Made by a program: the position numbers and the translations under genes | Assembly: GCA_021325195.1 (NCBI GenBank) | Contig: JAJPHQ010000057.1 | Coordinates: forward strand, 1 to 34,532 | Origin: Gammaproteobacteria bacterium | GTDB taxonomy: Bacteria > Pseudomonadota > Gammaproteobacteria > Xanthomonadales > Rhodanobacteraceae | DNA: 34,532 nt | Direction of reading: 5' to 3' | In this document: positions 24,783 to 33,123 of the stretch, piece by piece | Numbering within the stretch: the stretch's first letter is position 1 | Layout of the letters: each line of letters begins with the position of its first letter | The notes under the pieces: model-generated | The model's input: only the letters and a program-made list of their open reading frames with translations | Database searches by the model: none | What the model was told of the DNA's origin: nothing

Positions 24783-26314
24783 TTCAGCTTGCGCACGGCG
24801 TCCCGGATTTCCTGTTCGTCCGCGCAGCCGTAGCCCAGGACCAGTCCACTTCTTGGGTGCCGGCCCAGATAGAACGGCGACAGCGGCATGACCGAGATAT
24901 CCATCGCTGCGGCCCTGGTGGAGACCGCCACGTCGTCGATGTCCGGCGGCAGGAATCCCGCGAGCTGCAGGCCCGCCGCGGCGCCGACCACCTCGAATTT
25001 GTCGGGAAGGTATTCCCGGATGGCATCGATCAGGGCGCGGCGGCGGTGGTCGTAGAGCATCCGCATCCTCCGGATGTGGCGGGCGAAGTGTCCCTCCCGG
25101 ATGAAATCGGCCATGACGGCCTGGTACAGCGTGGGCGTGGCGCCACCGAGCGTGACGCGCGCATCGTAGAAGGCGGCCTGCAGGCTGTCGGGCATCACGA
25201 TGTAACCGATGCGCAGGGCGGGGAACATGGATTTGCTCAAGGTCCCCACATAGATGACGCGATCGTTCACGTCCAGGCCCTGGAGCGAAACCAGCGGACG
25301 GCCCTCGAACCTGAATTCGCTGTCGTAGTCGTCCTCCACGATCCACGCCTCGTTCCGAGCGGCCCAGTTCAAAAGTTGCATGCGGCGGGTGGCGCTCATG
25401 GTGATGCCCAGGGGAAACTGGTGCGACGGCGTGATGAAAGCGGCGCGCGCGGTGGGTGACATGCGCATTCCCCTTGCCACGTCCAGGCCTTCCTGATCGA
25501 CAGGAACGGGAATGATCCGCACGCCCGCGGCCTTCAGCACGAAATGCGCGCCGAAATAGCCGGGCTCTTCCATCCACACGCTGTCGCTGGGATGGAACAG
25601 GACATGCGCACACAGCTGCAGCGCCGCCTGGGCTCCCGTGGTGACCAGTATCTGGGAAGCCTCGCAACGCACGGCGCGCGAGGTGCGCAGATACTCCGCA
25701 ATGGCTTCCCGGAACGGCATGTATCCCAGCGGATCGCCGTAGATCATGATTTCCCGGGGCGGCTTGCGGAGGTGCTTGTTCATCAGACGCGTCCACACGG
25801 CGTTGGGAAACTCGCGTACGGCCGGTGGCCCCACCCGCAAGGCCCGGGTACTTTTCAACCAGATCCACGCGTGTCCGCGCCGCAGGTGCGTGCGCGGCGC
25901 GATATGGCCCGAGGAGCGGTGCTCGGGTCGTCGGGGGAGACTCGTGCGTCTCGTTTCCGCGGTCGGCGTCAATGTCTCGTCGGGGATCGATCTGGCGACG
26001 CGGGTGCCCGCGCCCACGCTGGTTTCGAAATAGCCCTCCGCGCACAACTGCTCGTAGGCGTTCAGGACCGAAATGCGGGAAACCTTGAGTTCCTGGGCGA
26101 GCGCACGGGTCGATGGCACCTTTTGCCCGGGACGCAACAGGCCGTTGACGATGGATTTCCGATACCAGTCCGCGATCCGGCGATAGATGGGCTCGTCGCC
26201 GGATGAATCGAGGTCCACGGGCGAGAGGAAGGTGGAAGAAACACGCGTCTGGCGCGAAGTGGTCATACCTTGTGCCGTCAATCTGGCCCTGTTCACGGAT
26301 GCCGTCGCGGACAT
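24770..26314 (-). CDS. MocR/GabR-family transcriptional regulator (GntR-HTH fused to aminotransferase domain)
   Basis: A 514-residue PLP-binding regulator. The N-terminal winged helix of GntR type (about 41-108) reads IYRRIADWYRKSIVNGLLRPGQKVPSTRALAQELKVSRISVLNAYEQLCAEGYFET. The C-terminal fold-type I aminotransferase-like domain holds YGDPLGYMPFREAIAEYL, the PLP region VEDDYDSEF and the Schiff-base Lys at 361 (TLSKSMFPALRIGY), with an Arg/Gly-rich end. Such proteins sense PLP adducts with amino acids or vitamers (GabR, PdxR). The ATG at 26314 has GGGAAG upstream; an inner ATG at 26266 does not. Known members often control the divergent neighbour; here that is the membrane protein at 26647. 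It could also control itself. Confidence 0.93.
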   Translation of the reverse strand: MSATASVNRARLTAQGMTTSRQTRVSSTFLSPVDLDSSGDEPIYRRIADWYRKSIVNGLLRPGQKVPSTRALAQELKVSRISVLNAYEQLCAEGYFETSVGAGTRVARSIPDETLTPTAETRRTSLPRRPEHRSSGHIAPRTHLRRGHAWIWLKSTRALRVGPPAVREFPNAVWTRLMNKHLRKPPREIMIYGDPLGYMPFREAIAEYLRTSRAVRCEASQILVTTGAQAALQLCAHVLFHPSDSVWMEEPGYFGAHFVLKAAGVRIIPVPVDQEGLDVARGMRMSPTARAAFITPSHQFPLGITMSATRRMQLLNWAARNEAWIVEDDYDSEFRFEGRPLVSLQGLDVNDRVIYVGTLSKSMFPALRIGYIVMPDSLQAAFYDARVTLGGATPTLYQAVMADFIREGHFARHIRRMRMLYDHRRRALIDAIREYLPDKFEVVGAAAGLQLAGFLPPDIDDVAVSTRAAAMDISVMPLSPFYLGRHPRSGLVLGYGCADEQEIRDAVRKLKTCL

Positions 26315-26646
26315 ACGCTGCTTCCCGCCGCGCGCCGCATGAATGGGGCGACGGGCGTGCCGTAGGGAATGCCGGAGCGGACCGATGTCCCTGCGGCACG
26401 CGGACCGTGCCCGGGATCGAAGTCATGCAAGACGCATCATCCAGATCAGCCGGGTCTTATCTTAGTGCGGTACTCCGCGAATTCCCGTGCGGACACCGTG
26501 CATCGTGTGGCATTGGATGAAACCTGCATGAAAGGTACGACGGCCGTGCATCGTGACGTCTGCGTGTTCCGCGGTTGACGCAACGCGAATCGAAAGGATC
26601 CCGAAAACGCCCGGGTGCGAAACGGGAACAGCATCGAGGCCACTAC
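26315..26646. other. Divergent intergenic region of MocR and membrane protein genes (332 bases)
   Basis: I see no gene here. The region should hold promoters in both directions. It contains the two exact 12-base direct repeats listed separately, and a TTGACG at 26575-26580 without a convincing -10 partner. Confidence 0.5.
26496..26555. promoter_or_regulatory. Pair of 12-base direct repeats, putative MocR operator
   Basis: CCGTGCATCGTG occurs at 26496-26507 and 26544-26555, with starts 48 bases apart. GabR and PdxR-type regulators are known to bind pairs of direct repeats in the divergent promoter region, so this pair is a natural operator candidate for the adjacent MocR protein. The exact repeats are seen; the function is inferred. 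Confidence 0.55.
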
Positions 26647-27465
26647 ATGCGCATCGCAGGCATGGGTCACGCGGTGTTTGCGGCGACCCTGATCGTCCTC
26701 GGAGTCCTAGGCCTGATCCGGGGCGACTTCACTCCGATTTGGCAGGGAGCGCCCGCGAACCTGCCGGCCCGCGATTGGCTGGCCTGTGCCTGCGCCGTGA
26801 TCGCGCTGGTGTGCGGCGTCGGATTGCTGTGGCCGCGCAGTGCTGCTTCCTCCGCCCGCCTCCTGTCCGGATGCCTGCTGCTGTGGATGCTGGCGTTCAA
26901 GCTGCGCGTGGTCCTCCTGCATCCCGCCGTGGAAGACGTGTATCAGGGTTGCGGCGAAAACGCGGTGCTCGTGGCAGGAGCATGGGTGCTGTATGCGCGG
27001 TTCGCCACCGACGGCGACAGGCGGTGGTTCGGTTTTGCCACGGGCGATCGCGGTGTGCGGATCGCGCAGGGGCTCTACGCTCTCGCCATGCTTGCATTCG
27101 GCCTGTCCCACTTTTTCTACGTCAATCTCACTGCGCCCCTGGTGCCCGGCTGGCTGCCGTGGCACGTGGCATGGGCCTATTTCACCGGGTGCGCCTACCT
27201 CGCGGCGGGCGTGGCGATACTCGCCGGTGTGCATGCGCGCATGGCGATCGCGCTGTCGGCGTTGCAGATGGGCCTGTTCACGCTGCTGGTATGGGTGCCC
27301 GCCGTGGCGGGGGGTCATGCAAGCCCATCGCAGTGGAGCGAGCTGATCCTTTCCTGGGCGTTGACGGCGGCGGCCTGGGTGGTGGCGGACTCATCGCGCG
27401 GAACGACCGGATCGAGGAATGCAGAACGAGGACTTCGTGCGCCGCAGGCGCCACGGCAAGCATGA
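26647..27465 (+). CDS. Polytopic membrane protein of unknown function
   Basis: A 272-residue inner-membrane protein with about eight hydrophobic segments (GHAVFAATLIVLGVLGLI, DWLACACAVIALVCGVGLLW, LLSGCLLLWMLAFKLRVVLL and on to ILSWALTAAAWVVAD). It resembles DoxX-like four-helix membrane proteins, possibly as an internal duplication, since GHAVFAATLIVLGVLGLI...ANLPARDW and GLYALAMLAFGLSHFFY...APLVPGWLPWHVAWAY occupy matching places in each half. I cannot assign a function. The ATG at 26647 has GAGG upstream. It is divergent from the MocR gene and likely its target. A hydrophilic Ser/Arg-rich tail follows the last helix. Confidence 0.7.
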   Translation: MRIAGMGHAVFAATLIVLGVLGLIRGDFTPIWQGAPANLPARDWLACACAVIALVCGVGLLWPRSAASSARLLSGCLLLWMLAFKLRVVLLHPAVEDVYQGCGENAVLVAGAWVLYARFATDGDRRWFGFATGDRGVRIAQGLYALAMLAFGLSHFFYVNLTAPLVPGWLPWHVAWAYFTGCAYLAAGVAILAGVHARMAIALSALQMGLFTLLVWVPAVAGGHASPSQWSELILSWALTAAAWVVADSSRGTTGSRNAERGLRAPQAPRQA

Positions 27466-27509
27466 TGTCTGCACGCGATCCGCAGGCCCGGGTGGTCACG
27501 CCCATGCAT

Positions 27510-29126
27510 TCAGCGCTGCAACGTCGCGGCGGGGGCGCCTGCCGCATATCCCCAATGCTCCAGCATCGGCTGGAGAATCGGCAGCGCAGGCTCAAGGTAT
27601 TCGCGGTAGCGTTGCCAGCGGCCCACGCTGCGCGTGTTGATGGGTTCGATGACCTGGGCGTAACTCGGCGTCCTGATGTAGCCCTTTCCGCGCGCATGGT
27701 CGGCGAAGCCCAGCATCGACTCGGCTTGGTCCAGTCCCAGGAACGCGGCAATCCGGCGTGTCTGTCCGGCAGGATCGGCGACCAGATCCTCGTGACGCGA
27801 TGTCAGTACATCCGGTTTGAACACCGCCACGTGATGGAGCCAGGATGCCATCGCCGCCACGTAGGCACGTGCCAGATGCTCGAGTGACCGACTCGCGGCC
27901 GCGAGCAACGTGACGCGGAAATTCTGCATGTAACAGCTCAGGATGACGTCGCGGGGATCGCGCAGCGCCAGGATGAATCTTGCCTTCGGAAACAGCCGGT
28001 GGATCAGCGGCAGCCACAGCATGTTCAAGGGATTCTTGTCGACCAGTTGCGTGCCGCGGCGCCGCGTTATCCCGGCACAGGCCAGTGCGAGGTAATCCTT
28101 GCGCAACGCATCGCATTCCTCCTGGCCCAGCTTGTGCAGATCCCGCGGCACATTGATCCCGGCGCGGCCGAGCCGATCGGAAAGCACGTGGAAGAACGGC
28201 CGTTCATCCATCGACTGCAGGCGTGGATGCGCATCCAGCATCTGCTCCAGCAGCGTGGTGCCGGAGCGCGGAAACCCGACCACGAACACCGGCGACTGCG
28301 AAACGTCGGGTGCCTTGAGGTCAGGCCAGCTGCGGTAATCGGTCTCGGTCACCCGGTCATCCGCATGCGGCAGGATTTCGGCATCCGGCTCGAAAAGACC
28401 GGGTTCGACGAGCCTGGTCTCGCGCAGCTGCCGCGAGTGGGCCGCCTCCAGGGCGCGCATCGCGGCGGCTGCATCGCCCGACCGGTCGCAGGCCTCCGCC
28501 AGGGCGAACCAGTGCGCATAGTCGGCGTCGTTGCGCGGACCGGCCTGTTCGAGCAGCGCGCGTGCGGCGGCAAATTCGTGCCTGCGCGATGCCAGCCTGG
28601 CGCGCTGATGGGCAACTTCAAGCCGCACGCGGCCGTCCGCGGCGGCACCGCTCCCGACGATCCTGTGCAAGAGCGATTCCGCATCCTCGAGGCGATTGAC
28701 GCGCTCATAGGCACCTGCCAGCAGCAACTGCGCGACCAGGTGCGACGGCGCGCGGCGCACCAGATCCTCCAGCAATTCCAACGCGGCTTCGGCCTCGCCC
28801 AACTGCGCCAGCAAATTGAGCAGTTCAAGCTGCAGACGCTCCTCCAGCGGCAGCCACGTGCGCCATGGCCGCAGCAAATCCTCGACGCGGGTGTCGCGAC
28901 ACACCGCGCAAGCGTGTGCTGCATGGATCCGGATGGCCGGAGAATCCGGCGCCAGCTCGACAGCGCGCAGCAGGGTATCGCGGGCAGCCTGCGGCTTGCC
29001 GCATTGCAACTGCAGCAGGCCGAGGCGTTCGACCAGCGCCGCATCTTCCGGCGCCCGCCGGACCGCGGCTGCGACCGCTTGCTCGGCTTCGGCCGCGTCG
29101 TGCGTGCCAATCGGGATTCCGCTCAT
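27510..29126 (-). CDS. TPR-repeat sulfotransferase family protein
   Basis: A 538-residue protein with N-terminal TPR repeats (about 10-235, for example ALVERLGLLQLQCGKPQAARDTLLRAVELAPDSP) and a C-terminal PAPS-dependent sulfotransferase domain. The phosphosulfate loop FPRSGTTLLEQM starts at 285 and the 3'-phosphate site LRDPRDVILSCYM at 388; the end (AFLGLDQAE ... VGRWQRYREYLEP) is typical. No signal peptide is seen. I chose the ATG at 29126; a longer frame would run into the receptor gene's terminator. It lies downstream of the TonB-dependent receptor on the same strand, separated by that terminator. Such receptor/TPR-sulfotransferase pairs recur in this kind of bacterium; the sulfated substrate is not known. 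Confidence 0.88.
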   Translation of the reverse strand: MSGIPIGTHDAAEAEQAVAAAVRRAPEDAALVERLGLLQLQCGKPQAARDTLLRAVELAPDSPAIRIHAAHACAVCRDTRVEDLLRPWRTWLPLEERLQLELLNLLAQLGEAEAALELLEDLVRRAPSHLVAQLLLAGAYERVNRLEDAESLLHRIVGSGAAADGRVRLEVAHQRARLASRRHEFAAARALLEQAGPRNDADYAHWFALAEACDRSGDAAAAMRALEAAHSRQLRETRLVEPGLFEPDAEILPHADDRVTETDYRSWPDLKAPDVSQSPVFVVGFPRSGTTLLEQMLDAHPRLQSMDERPFFHVLSDRLGRAGINVPRDLHKLGQEECDALRKDYLALACAGITRRRGTQLVDKNPLNMLWLPLIHRLFPKARFILALRDPRDVILSCYMQNFRVTLLAAASRSLEHLARAYVAAMASWLHHVAVFKPDVLTSRHEDLVADPAGQTRRIAAFLGLDQAESMLGFADHARGKGYIRTPSYAQVIEPINTRSVGRWQRYREYLEPALPILQPMLEHWGYAAGAPAATLQR

Positions 29127-29140
29127 CGGTCCATTCGAAC

Positions 29141-29172
29141 AAAAAGGCCGCACGAGCATAGCTCGTGCGGCC
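29141..29172 (-). terminator. Strong intrinsic terminator of the TonB-dependent receptor gene
   Basis: On the minus strand GGCCGCACGAGC and GCTCGTGCGGCC form a perfect 12-base stem around TAT (29146-29172), directly followed by TTTTT (29145-29141). It lies 33 bases after the receptor stop codon and 15 bases before the sulfotransferase start. Confidence 0.92.
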
Positions 29173-29205
29173 CGGAGGGTTGAAGCCGGCCCCGATCGCC
29201 GCCGG

Positions 29206-32112
29206 TCAGAAGCTGACCGTGATGCGGCCGAAGTAATAGCGGCCGATCATGTCGAAGTCCGCCGGATCGGTGTTGGCGTTCAGGCTGTTGTTGGCGTACA
29301 GGATGGGCGGCTGCTTGTCGAACACGTTGTCCACGCCCACGTCGATCCGGGTGTTGATCGGTTCGATGTTGTAGCCGACCTGCAGGTTGTTGTACACCGT
29401 CGCACCGTAGCGGATCACGTAGCCCGGAATGCCCGCCACCATCGTGGAGTACTGCGACGGATCGGCCGAGCCGCCCTTGAACTTGCTGATGTAACGCATC
29501 GTCCAGGTGGCGTCCCACGGTCCCAGTTGCCAGCCCAGGGTGGCCGTTGCGCGGATACGCGGATAGAAGCACAAGCCGCCAGCGGCCACGCAGGTACTGC
29601 CCAGCAGCGAACCGAAGGTGCCCATGTGGCCCTGGCCGTTGATCGTGAGGTTGCCTGCCTCACCCGGCGCGGTCTGCAGCTTGAACTGCGTCAGGTAGGT
29701 CGCGTTCAGATTGATGTCGAACTGGCCGAACGAGAACTGCGGCAGCTTGTAGTTGGCCTGGAGATCCACGCCCTTGACGTCGACCCGGCCCAGGTTTTGA
29801 GTCAGCAGGGTCACCGTCTGGAATTGGCCTTGCGTGGATCCCGAAGTGAAGCGCGGCAGGTACGGGCAGTACTGGGTCTGGCCGTAGAAGCACAGCAGCA
29901 ATTCGGTCTGCGGACTCACGACGGTGATGGTGTCGTTCAGGTACACCCGCCAGAAATCCGCGCTGACCGACAGGCCGGGAATGAAGTGCGGCGAATACAC
30001 CGCGCCGAAATCGAAGGTCTTGCCGCTTTCGGGTTTCAGGTGGATGCCGTCGAATTGCGCACCCGAGACGACCGCGGTGAGCTGTTGATGGGCAGTGACA
30101 TTGCTGTTCTGGAACGTGCCGGTGGCGGGCACGCCCTTGCAGGCCGGATTGCCGGCATTCGGGTTGGGCGTGGTCGGGGTCGGCGCGTTGAAACTGCACG
30201 GATCGAAGCTCAGGAACGGCGCGCTGCTGACGGGTGCGCCGTAGATGTTGGCGACGGTGGGGGCGCGGAACACGCTGGTGACGGTGCCGCGCAACAGCAG
30301 GTCATCGATCGGGCGGTATTCGACCGCGGCCTTCCAGTTGTTGGTGCTGCCGACGTCGTTGTACTTGGAGTAGCGGTCGCCCAGGGTGACGTTCAGGACC
30401 TTGACGAACGGCATGTCCTTCAGGATCGGAACATACAACTCGGCATAGGCTTCCTTGACGCTGTAGCCGCCCTGGAGGCTCGCGGAACACAAGGTGCCCA
30501 ACGGACAGGTCAGCGTGACAGGGCTCTCCTGCAGCGCCGGATCGACGAGGGTGTGCGTGTACTGTGTCGTGTGCGACACGCCGCCCGCCAACTGCACGGT
30601 GCCCGCTGGCAGGTCGAACAGGCCGCCGCTGACATCCGCGTGATAGATGCGATCGAGGTAATACTGGTTGTTGATCGCCGGCGTTTCCGCAGCCCGGACG
30701 GCCGCCTGCGTGTTGGCGTTGAACATGTTGAACGGATCGAGCGTCCCGGCCGCCACGTCCGCGTTGATTTGCGCAAGATTGGCCACGCCCGAGGTGGTGA
30801 CGGTGCGCGAGATGTGGCCGTAGTTGTAACCCAGGTCCCATGTCCAGTTCTGGCCGAACAGGTCGAGGTTGCCGCGCAAACCCACCACGATCATGTCTTT
30901 GGTGGCGGCCGTCTTCTGCTGACGATTGCCGGCCGGGAACAGGCGTACCCGGAAGTCGTTGCCGCTGGCTTGCGAGGAGGCGTAGCCGAACGGGTTGAAC
31001 GGGTTGTTCGCGGCGATGACCATCCCGGTCGGGACACCGGCCACCTGCGGCGCCAACTGGAAATTCGCCGTGCTCTTCTGCTCAATCAACGTCGCGTAGG
31101 CGTCGACATTGTCGGTGAGGTGGTACACGCCCTTGAAAAAAGCGTTGGTGCGCTCCTGCGGTGTCAGGATCAGGTTGACCGACGCGTAGTTGTACTTGTC
31201 GGTCTGGCCGAAGCAGTGATAGTCGGCGAGGGTGGTGGGACTGGTGCCGGCATTGGCCGCGCTCTGGTTGAGGGAGAACGCACCATTGGTGCCGCATGCC
31301 GCGATAGATTGGGGCACCACGATCTTGTCGCGCGCCGCGTAGGACGAGCCGCCGATGCTGGGAACCACGCCGCCATGCGAGGTCGACGACAGTGAGACAG
31401 CATTCTGGGAGAACTTGCGTTGCGAGGACTCCACCTCGTCGAACTTCTGATACGACACGCCGGCCAGGATGCTGCCCTTGTCGGACGTCTGGCCGAACAT
31501 GAAACTGCCGCCCTTGCGTTCGGCGTCGTCGTGGTCCGAGATGCCGTAACTGGCCTGGAACTGCGCGCCCTGATAGTTGGACTTCAGGATGATGTTGACG
31601 ACGCCGCCGATCGCGTCGGAACCGTACACCGCCGAGGCGCCGTCGGTCAGCACCTCGACCCGCTCGACCGCGGCGATCGGGATGAAGTTAAGGTCCGCGA
31701 CGCTCTGGATGGTCGGCATGCGCTGCCCATCCACCAGCACCAGGGTGCGGCTCGCGCCCAGACCGCGCAGTCCGATGTTGGTCGAACCGCTGCCGCCGCC
31801 ATTGTTGACGCTGGGATTCTCGACGCCACCGGCGACCGCGGGCAGGTTCTGGATCACGTCGCCCATCGTCAACTTGCCGGTCGCAGCGATCTGCTGCGCG
31901 GTGACGGCCACCACGGGATTGGAGGTCTCCAGATCCACGCGGCGGATGTGCGAACCCGTGACCACGATGGTCTGCAAGGTCTGCGGCTGGTTTTTGGCAG
32001 GCGCGGCGTTCTGCGCCTGCGCGACACCGGTGATGCCCAGTGCCATGGCACCCGCCATTCCTGAAACATGGAGCGCGCGCCCGATGGCGGCTTCCAACAG
32101 ATTCTTCGACAT
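29206..32112 (-). CDS. TonB-dependent outer-membrane receptor
   Basis: A 968-residue outer-membrane importer. A signal peptide ends near AQA-QN. The TonB-box-like lead QTIVVTGSHIRR and the plug domain follow (SNPVVAVTAQQIAATGKLTMGDVIQNLPAVAGG, GLRGLGASRTLVLVDGQRM, VERVEVLTDGASAVYGSDAIGGVVNIIL). The rest is a 22-strand barrel ending in Phe (MIGRYYFGRITVSF), as outer-membrane barrels do. Several Cys pairs lie in the extracellular loops (DYHCFGQTDKY, CPLGTLC, LLCFYGQTQYCPYL). Length and style match the large Lysobacterales group without a clear ligand; peptide or carbohydrate uptake is as likely as iron. GGAGA precedes the ATG at 32112. An AraC-type gene ends 153 bases upstream on the same strand. 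Confidence 0.96.
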   Translation of the reverse strand: MSKNLLEAAIGRALHVSGMAGAMALGITGVAQAQNAAPAKNQPQTLQTIVVTGSHIRRVDLETSNPVVAVTAQQIAATGKLTMGDVIQNLPAVAGGVENPSVNNGGGSGSTNIGLRGLGASRTLVLVDGQRMPTIQSVADLNFIPIAAVERVEVLTDGASAVYGSDAIGGVVNIILKSNYQGAQFQASYGISDHDDAERKGGSFMFGQTSDKGSILAGVSYQKFDEVESSQRKFSQNAVSLSSTSHGGVVPSIGGSSYAARDKIVVPQSIAACGTNGAFSLNQSAANAGTSPTTLADYHCFGQTDKYNYASVNLILTPQERTNAFFKGVYHLTDNVDAYATLIEQKSTANFQLAPQVAGVPTGMVIAANNPFNPFGYASSQASGNDFRVRLFPAGNRQQKTAATKDMIVVGLRGNLDLFGQNWTWDLGYNYGHISRTVTTSGVANLAQINADVAAGTLDPFNMFNANTQAAVRAAETPAINNQYYLDRIYHADVSGGLFDLPAGTVQLAGGVSHTTQYTHTLVDPALQESPVTLTCPLGTLCSASLQGGYSVKEAYAELYVPILKDMPFVKVLNVTLGDRYSKYNDVGSTNNWKAAVEYRPIDDLLLRGTVTSVFRAPTVANIYGAPVSSAPFLSFDPCSFNAPTPTTPNPNAGNPACKGVPATGTFQNSNVTAHQQLTAVVSGAQFDGIHLKPESGKTFDFGAVYSPHFIPGLSVSADFWRVYLNDTITVVSPQTELLLCFYGQTQYCPYLPRFTSGSTQGQFQTVTLLTQNLGRVDVKGVDLQANYKLPQFSFGQFDINLNATYLTQFKLQTAPGEAGNLTINGQGHMGTFGSLLGSTCVAAGGLCFYPRIRATATLGWQLGPWDATWTMRYISKFKGGSADPSQYSTMVAGIPGYVIRYGATVYNNLQVGYNIEPINTRIDVGVDNVFDKQPPILYANNSLNANTDPADFDMIGRYYFGRITVSF

Positions 32113-32154
32113 GCGTTTTCTCCGGAAACGGTGAATTCACTGCAGACGTTTCAA

Positions 32155-32242
32155 TACGCAACTCGATACGCGTCGCGTTAACGACATTTTTATATACGGA
32201 GAAAATCCATGTGCCCCGCAAACTACGTGCGTGTGTTGCGTA
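32155..32242 (-). promoter_or_regulatory. Receptor promoter region with inverted TACGCAAC sites
   Basis: On the minus strand TATATA (32191-32196) is preceded after 19 bases by TTGCGG, a weak sigma-70-like promoter for the receptor gene. It is flanked by TACGCAAC at 32155-32162 and its inverse GTTGCGTA at 32235-32242. A related ATACGC follows at 32166-32171. These may bind the AraC-type protein encoded just upstream. Confidence 0.4.
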
Positions 32243-32265
32243 AATTAGGCAATGGCGTCGCGGAA

Positions 32266-33123
32266 TCAACCGTCGACGGCGACGCGGATCTGTTGCCGGG
32301 CTTCGTTTGCGGTTGTGCCGAAATGCTGGCGAAACAGCCGCGAAAATGCGCTGCGGTTCTCGAATCCGCTTGCCAGCGCGACTTCCCTGACCGCGAGCTT
32401 GCTCGAATACAGCAGGCGTTCGGCCCGTTGCAGGCGCTGCTTGACCAGATATGCGTGAGGCGTTTCCAGGAAGACCTCGTTGAAGGTGCGGATGAAATGC
32501 GTCGGCGAGTAGTTCGCCATCCGCGCCAGCACCCCGTTGTCGATTTCCTGGTCGCAGCAGGCGCTGATGAAATTGCGCACGCGCTGCAGGCGCAGGAACG
32601 CCTGCCGCTTTTTCGCATAGGTGCGGCCCGGGCAGCGGGCGATCGCCTCGTGCAACGGCGCCTGCAGACCGGCGATGCCATCGGCGATGGCGTACAGGAT
32701 GCTTTCCGAATCGGCCCCCGAGCCCGTCCGCGCAAGGGATACCGCCTTGCGACGCAAGGTCCTGCCAGCCCGGTATTTTTCGGGTAGCAGTTGCGCCTCT
32801 GCCGCCGCTGTCCCGGCCAGCAGCGATTCCCAGGCCCGTCTGCCGCCAAGCAACGCCAGCCAGCGGCTGTTGCCGTTTCCGATCGCCCGGGTGCGGGAAT
32901 CGCGTTCCGTGACCAGGACCTCCTTCGCGCGCACCGGCCGGCCGAGGCTGCCGCTGTGCACCTGCACCGCGCCGCGCAGGGGAATCCACACGCCCGCGGT
33001 CTCGCCGGACACGTCGAGGGTGCAGCCGCCGCCTTCTCCGTACACGACGGCAAGGCAGGCGTCATCGTCGATCGTTAGCGACAAGGCACAGCCTTGTCTG
33101 AGGTGCTGGCTGCGGATATGCAT
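32266..33123 (-). CDS. AraC-family transcriptional regulator
   Basis: A 285-residue regulator with an N-terminal cupin-like sensing half (about 1-110, VWIPLRGAVQVHSGSLGRPVRAKEVLV) and a C-terminal AraC/XylS double helix-turn-helix (about 180-275, NGVLARMANYSPTHFIRTFNEVFLETPHAYLVKQRLQRAERLL, then AVREVALASGFENRSAFSRLFRQHFGTT). It is cytoplasmic. The ATG at 33123 has GGAA at workable distance. It lies directly upstream of the TonB-dependent receptor, in the same direction, so it most likely controls that gene. The ligand is unknown. The Gly/Arg-rich middle is less conserved than the ends. Confidence 0.93.
   Translation of the reverse strand: MHIRSQHLRQGCALSLTIDDDACLAVVYGEGGGCTLDVSGETAGVWIPLRGAVQVHSGSLGRPVRAKEVLVTERDSRTRAIGNGNSRWLALLGGRRAWESLLAGTAAAEAQLLPEKYRAGRTLRRKAVSLARTGSGADSESILYAIADGIAGLQAPLHEAIARCPGRTYAKKRQAFLRLQRVRNFISACCDQEIDNGVLARMANYSPTHFIRTFNEVFLETPHAYLVKQRLQRAERLLYSSKLAVREVALASGFENRSAFSRLFRQHFGTTANEARQQIRVAVDG

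Noticed and set aside
24676-24891. Plus-strand open frame in the gap between hydrolase and MocR genes
   Set aside because: It has no ribosome site and runs antisense into the MocR 3' end; the gap is better explained by the MocR terminator.
28816-31395. 859-codon plus-strand open frame
   Set aside because: It is antisense to the sulfotransferase and TonB receptor, is rich in Arg, Val and Gln, and has no recognisable domain.
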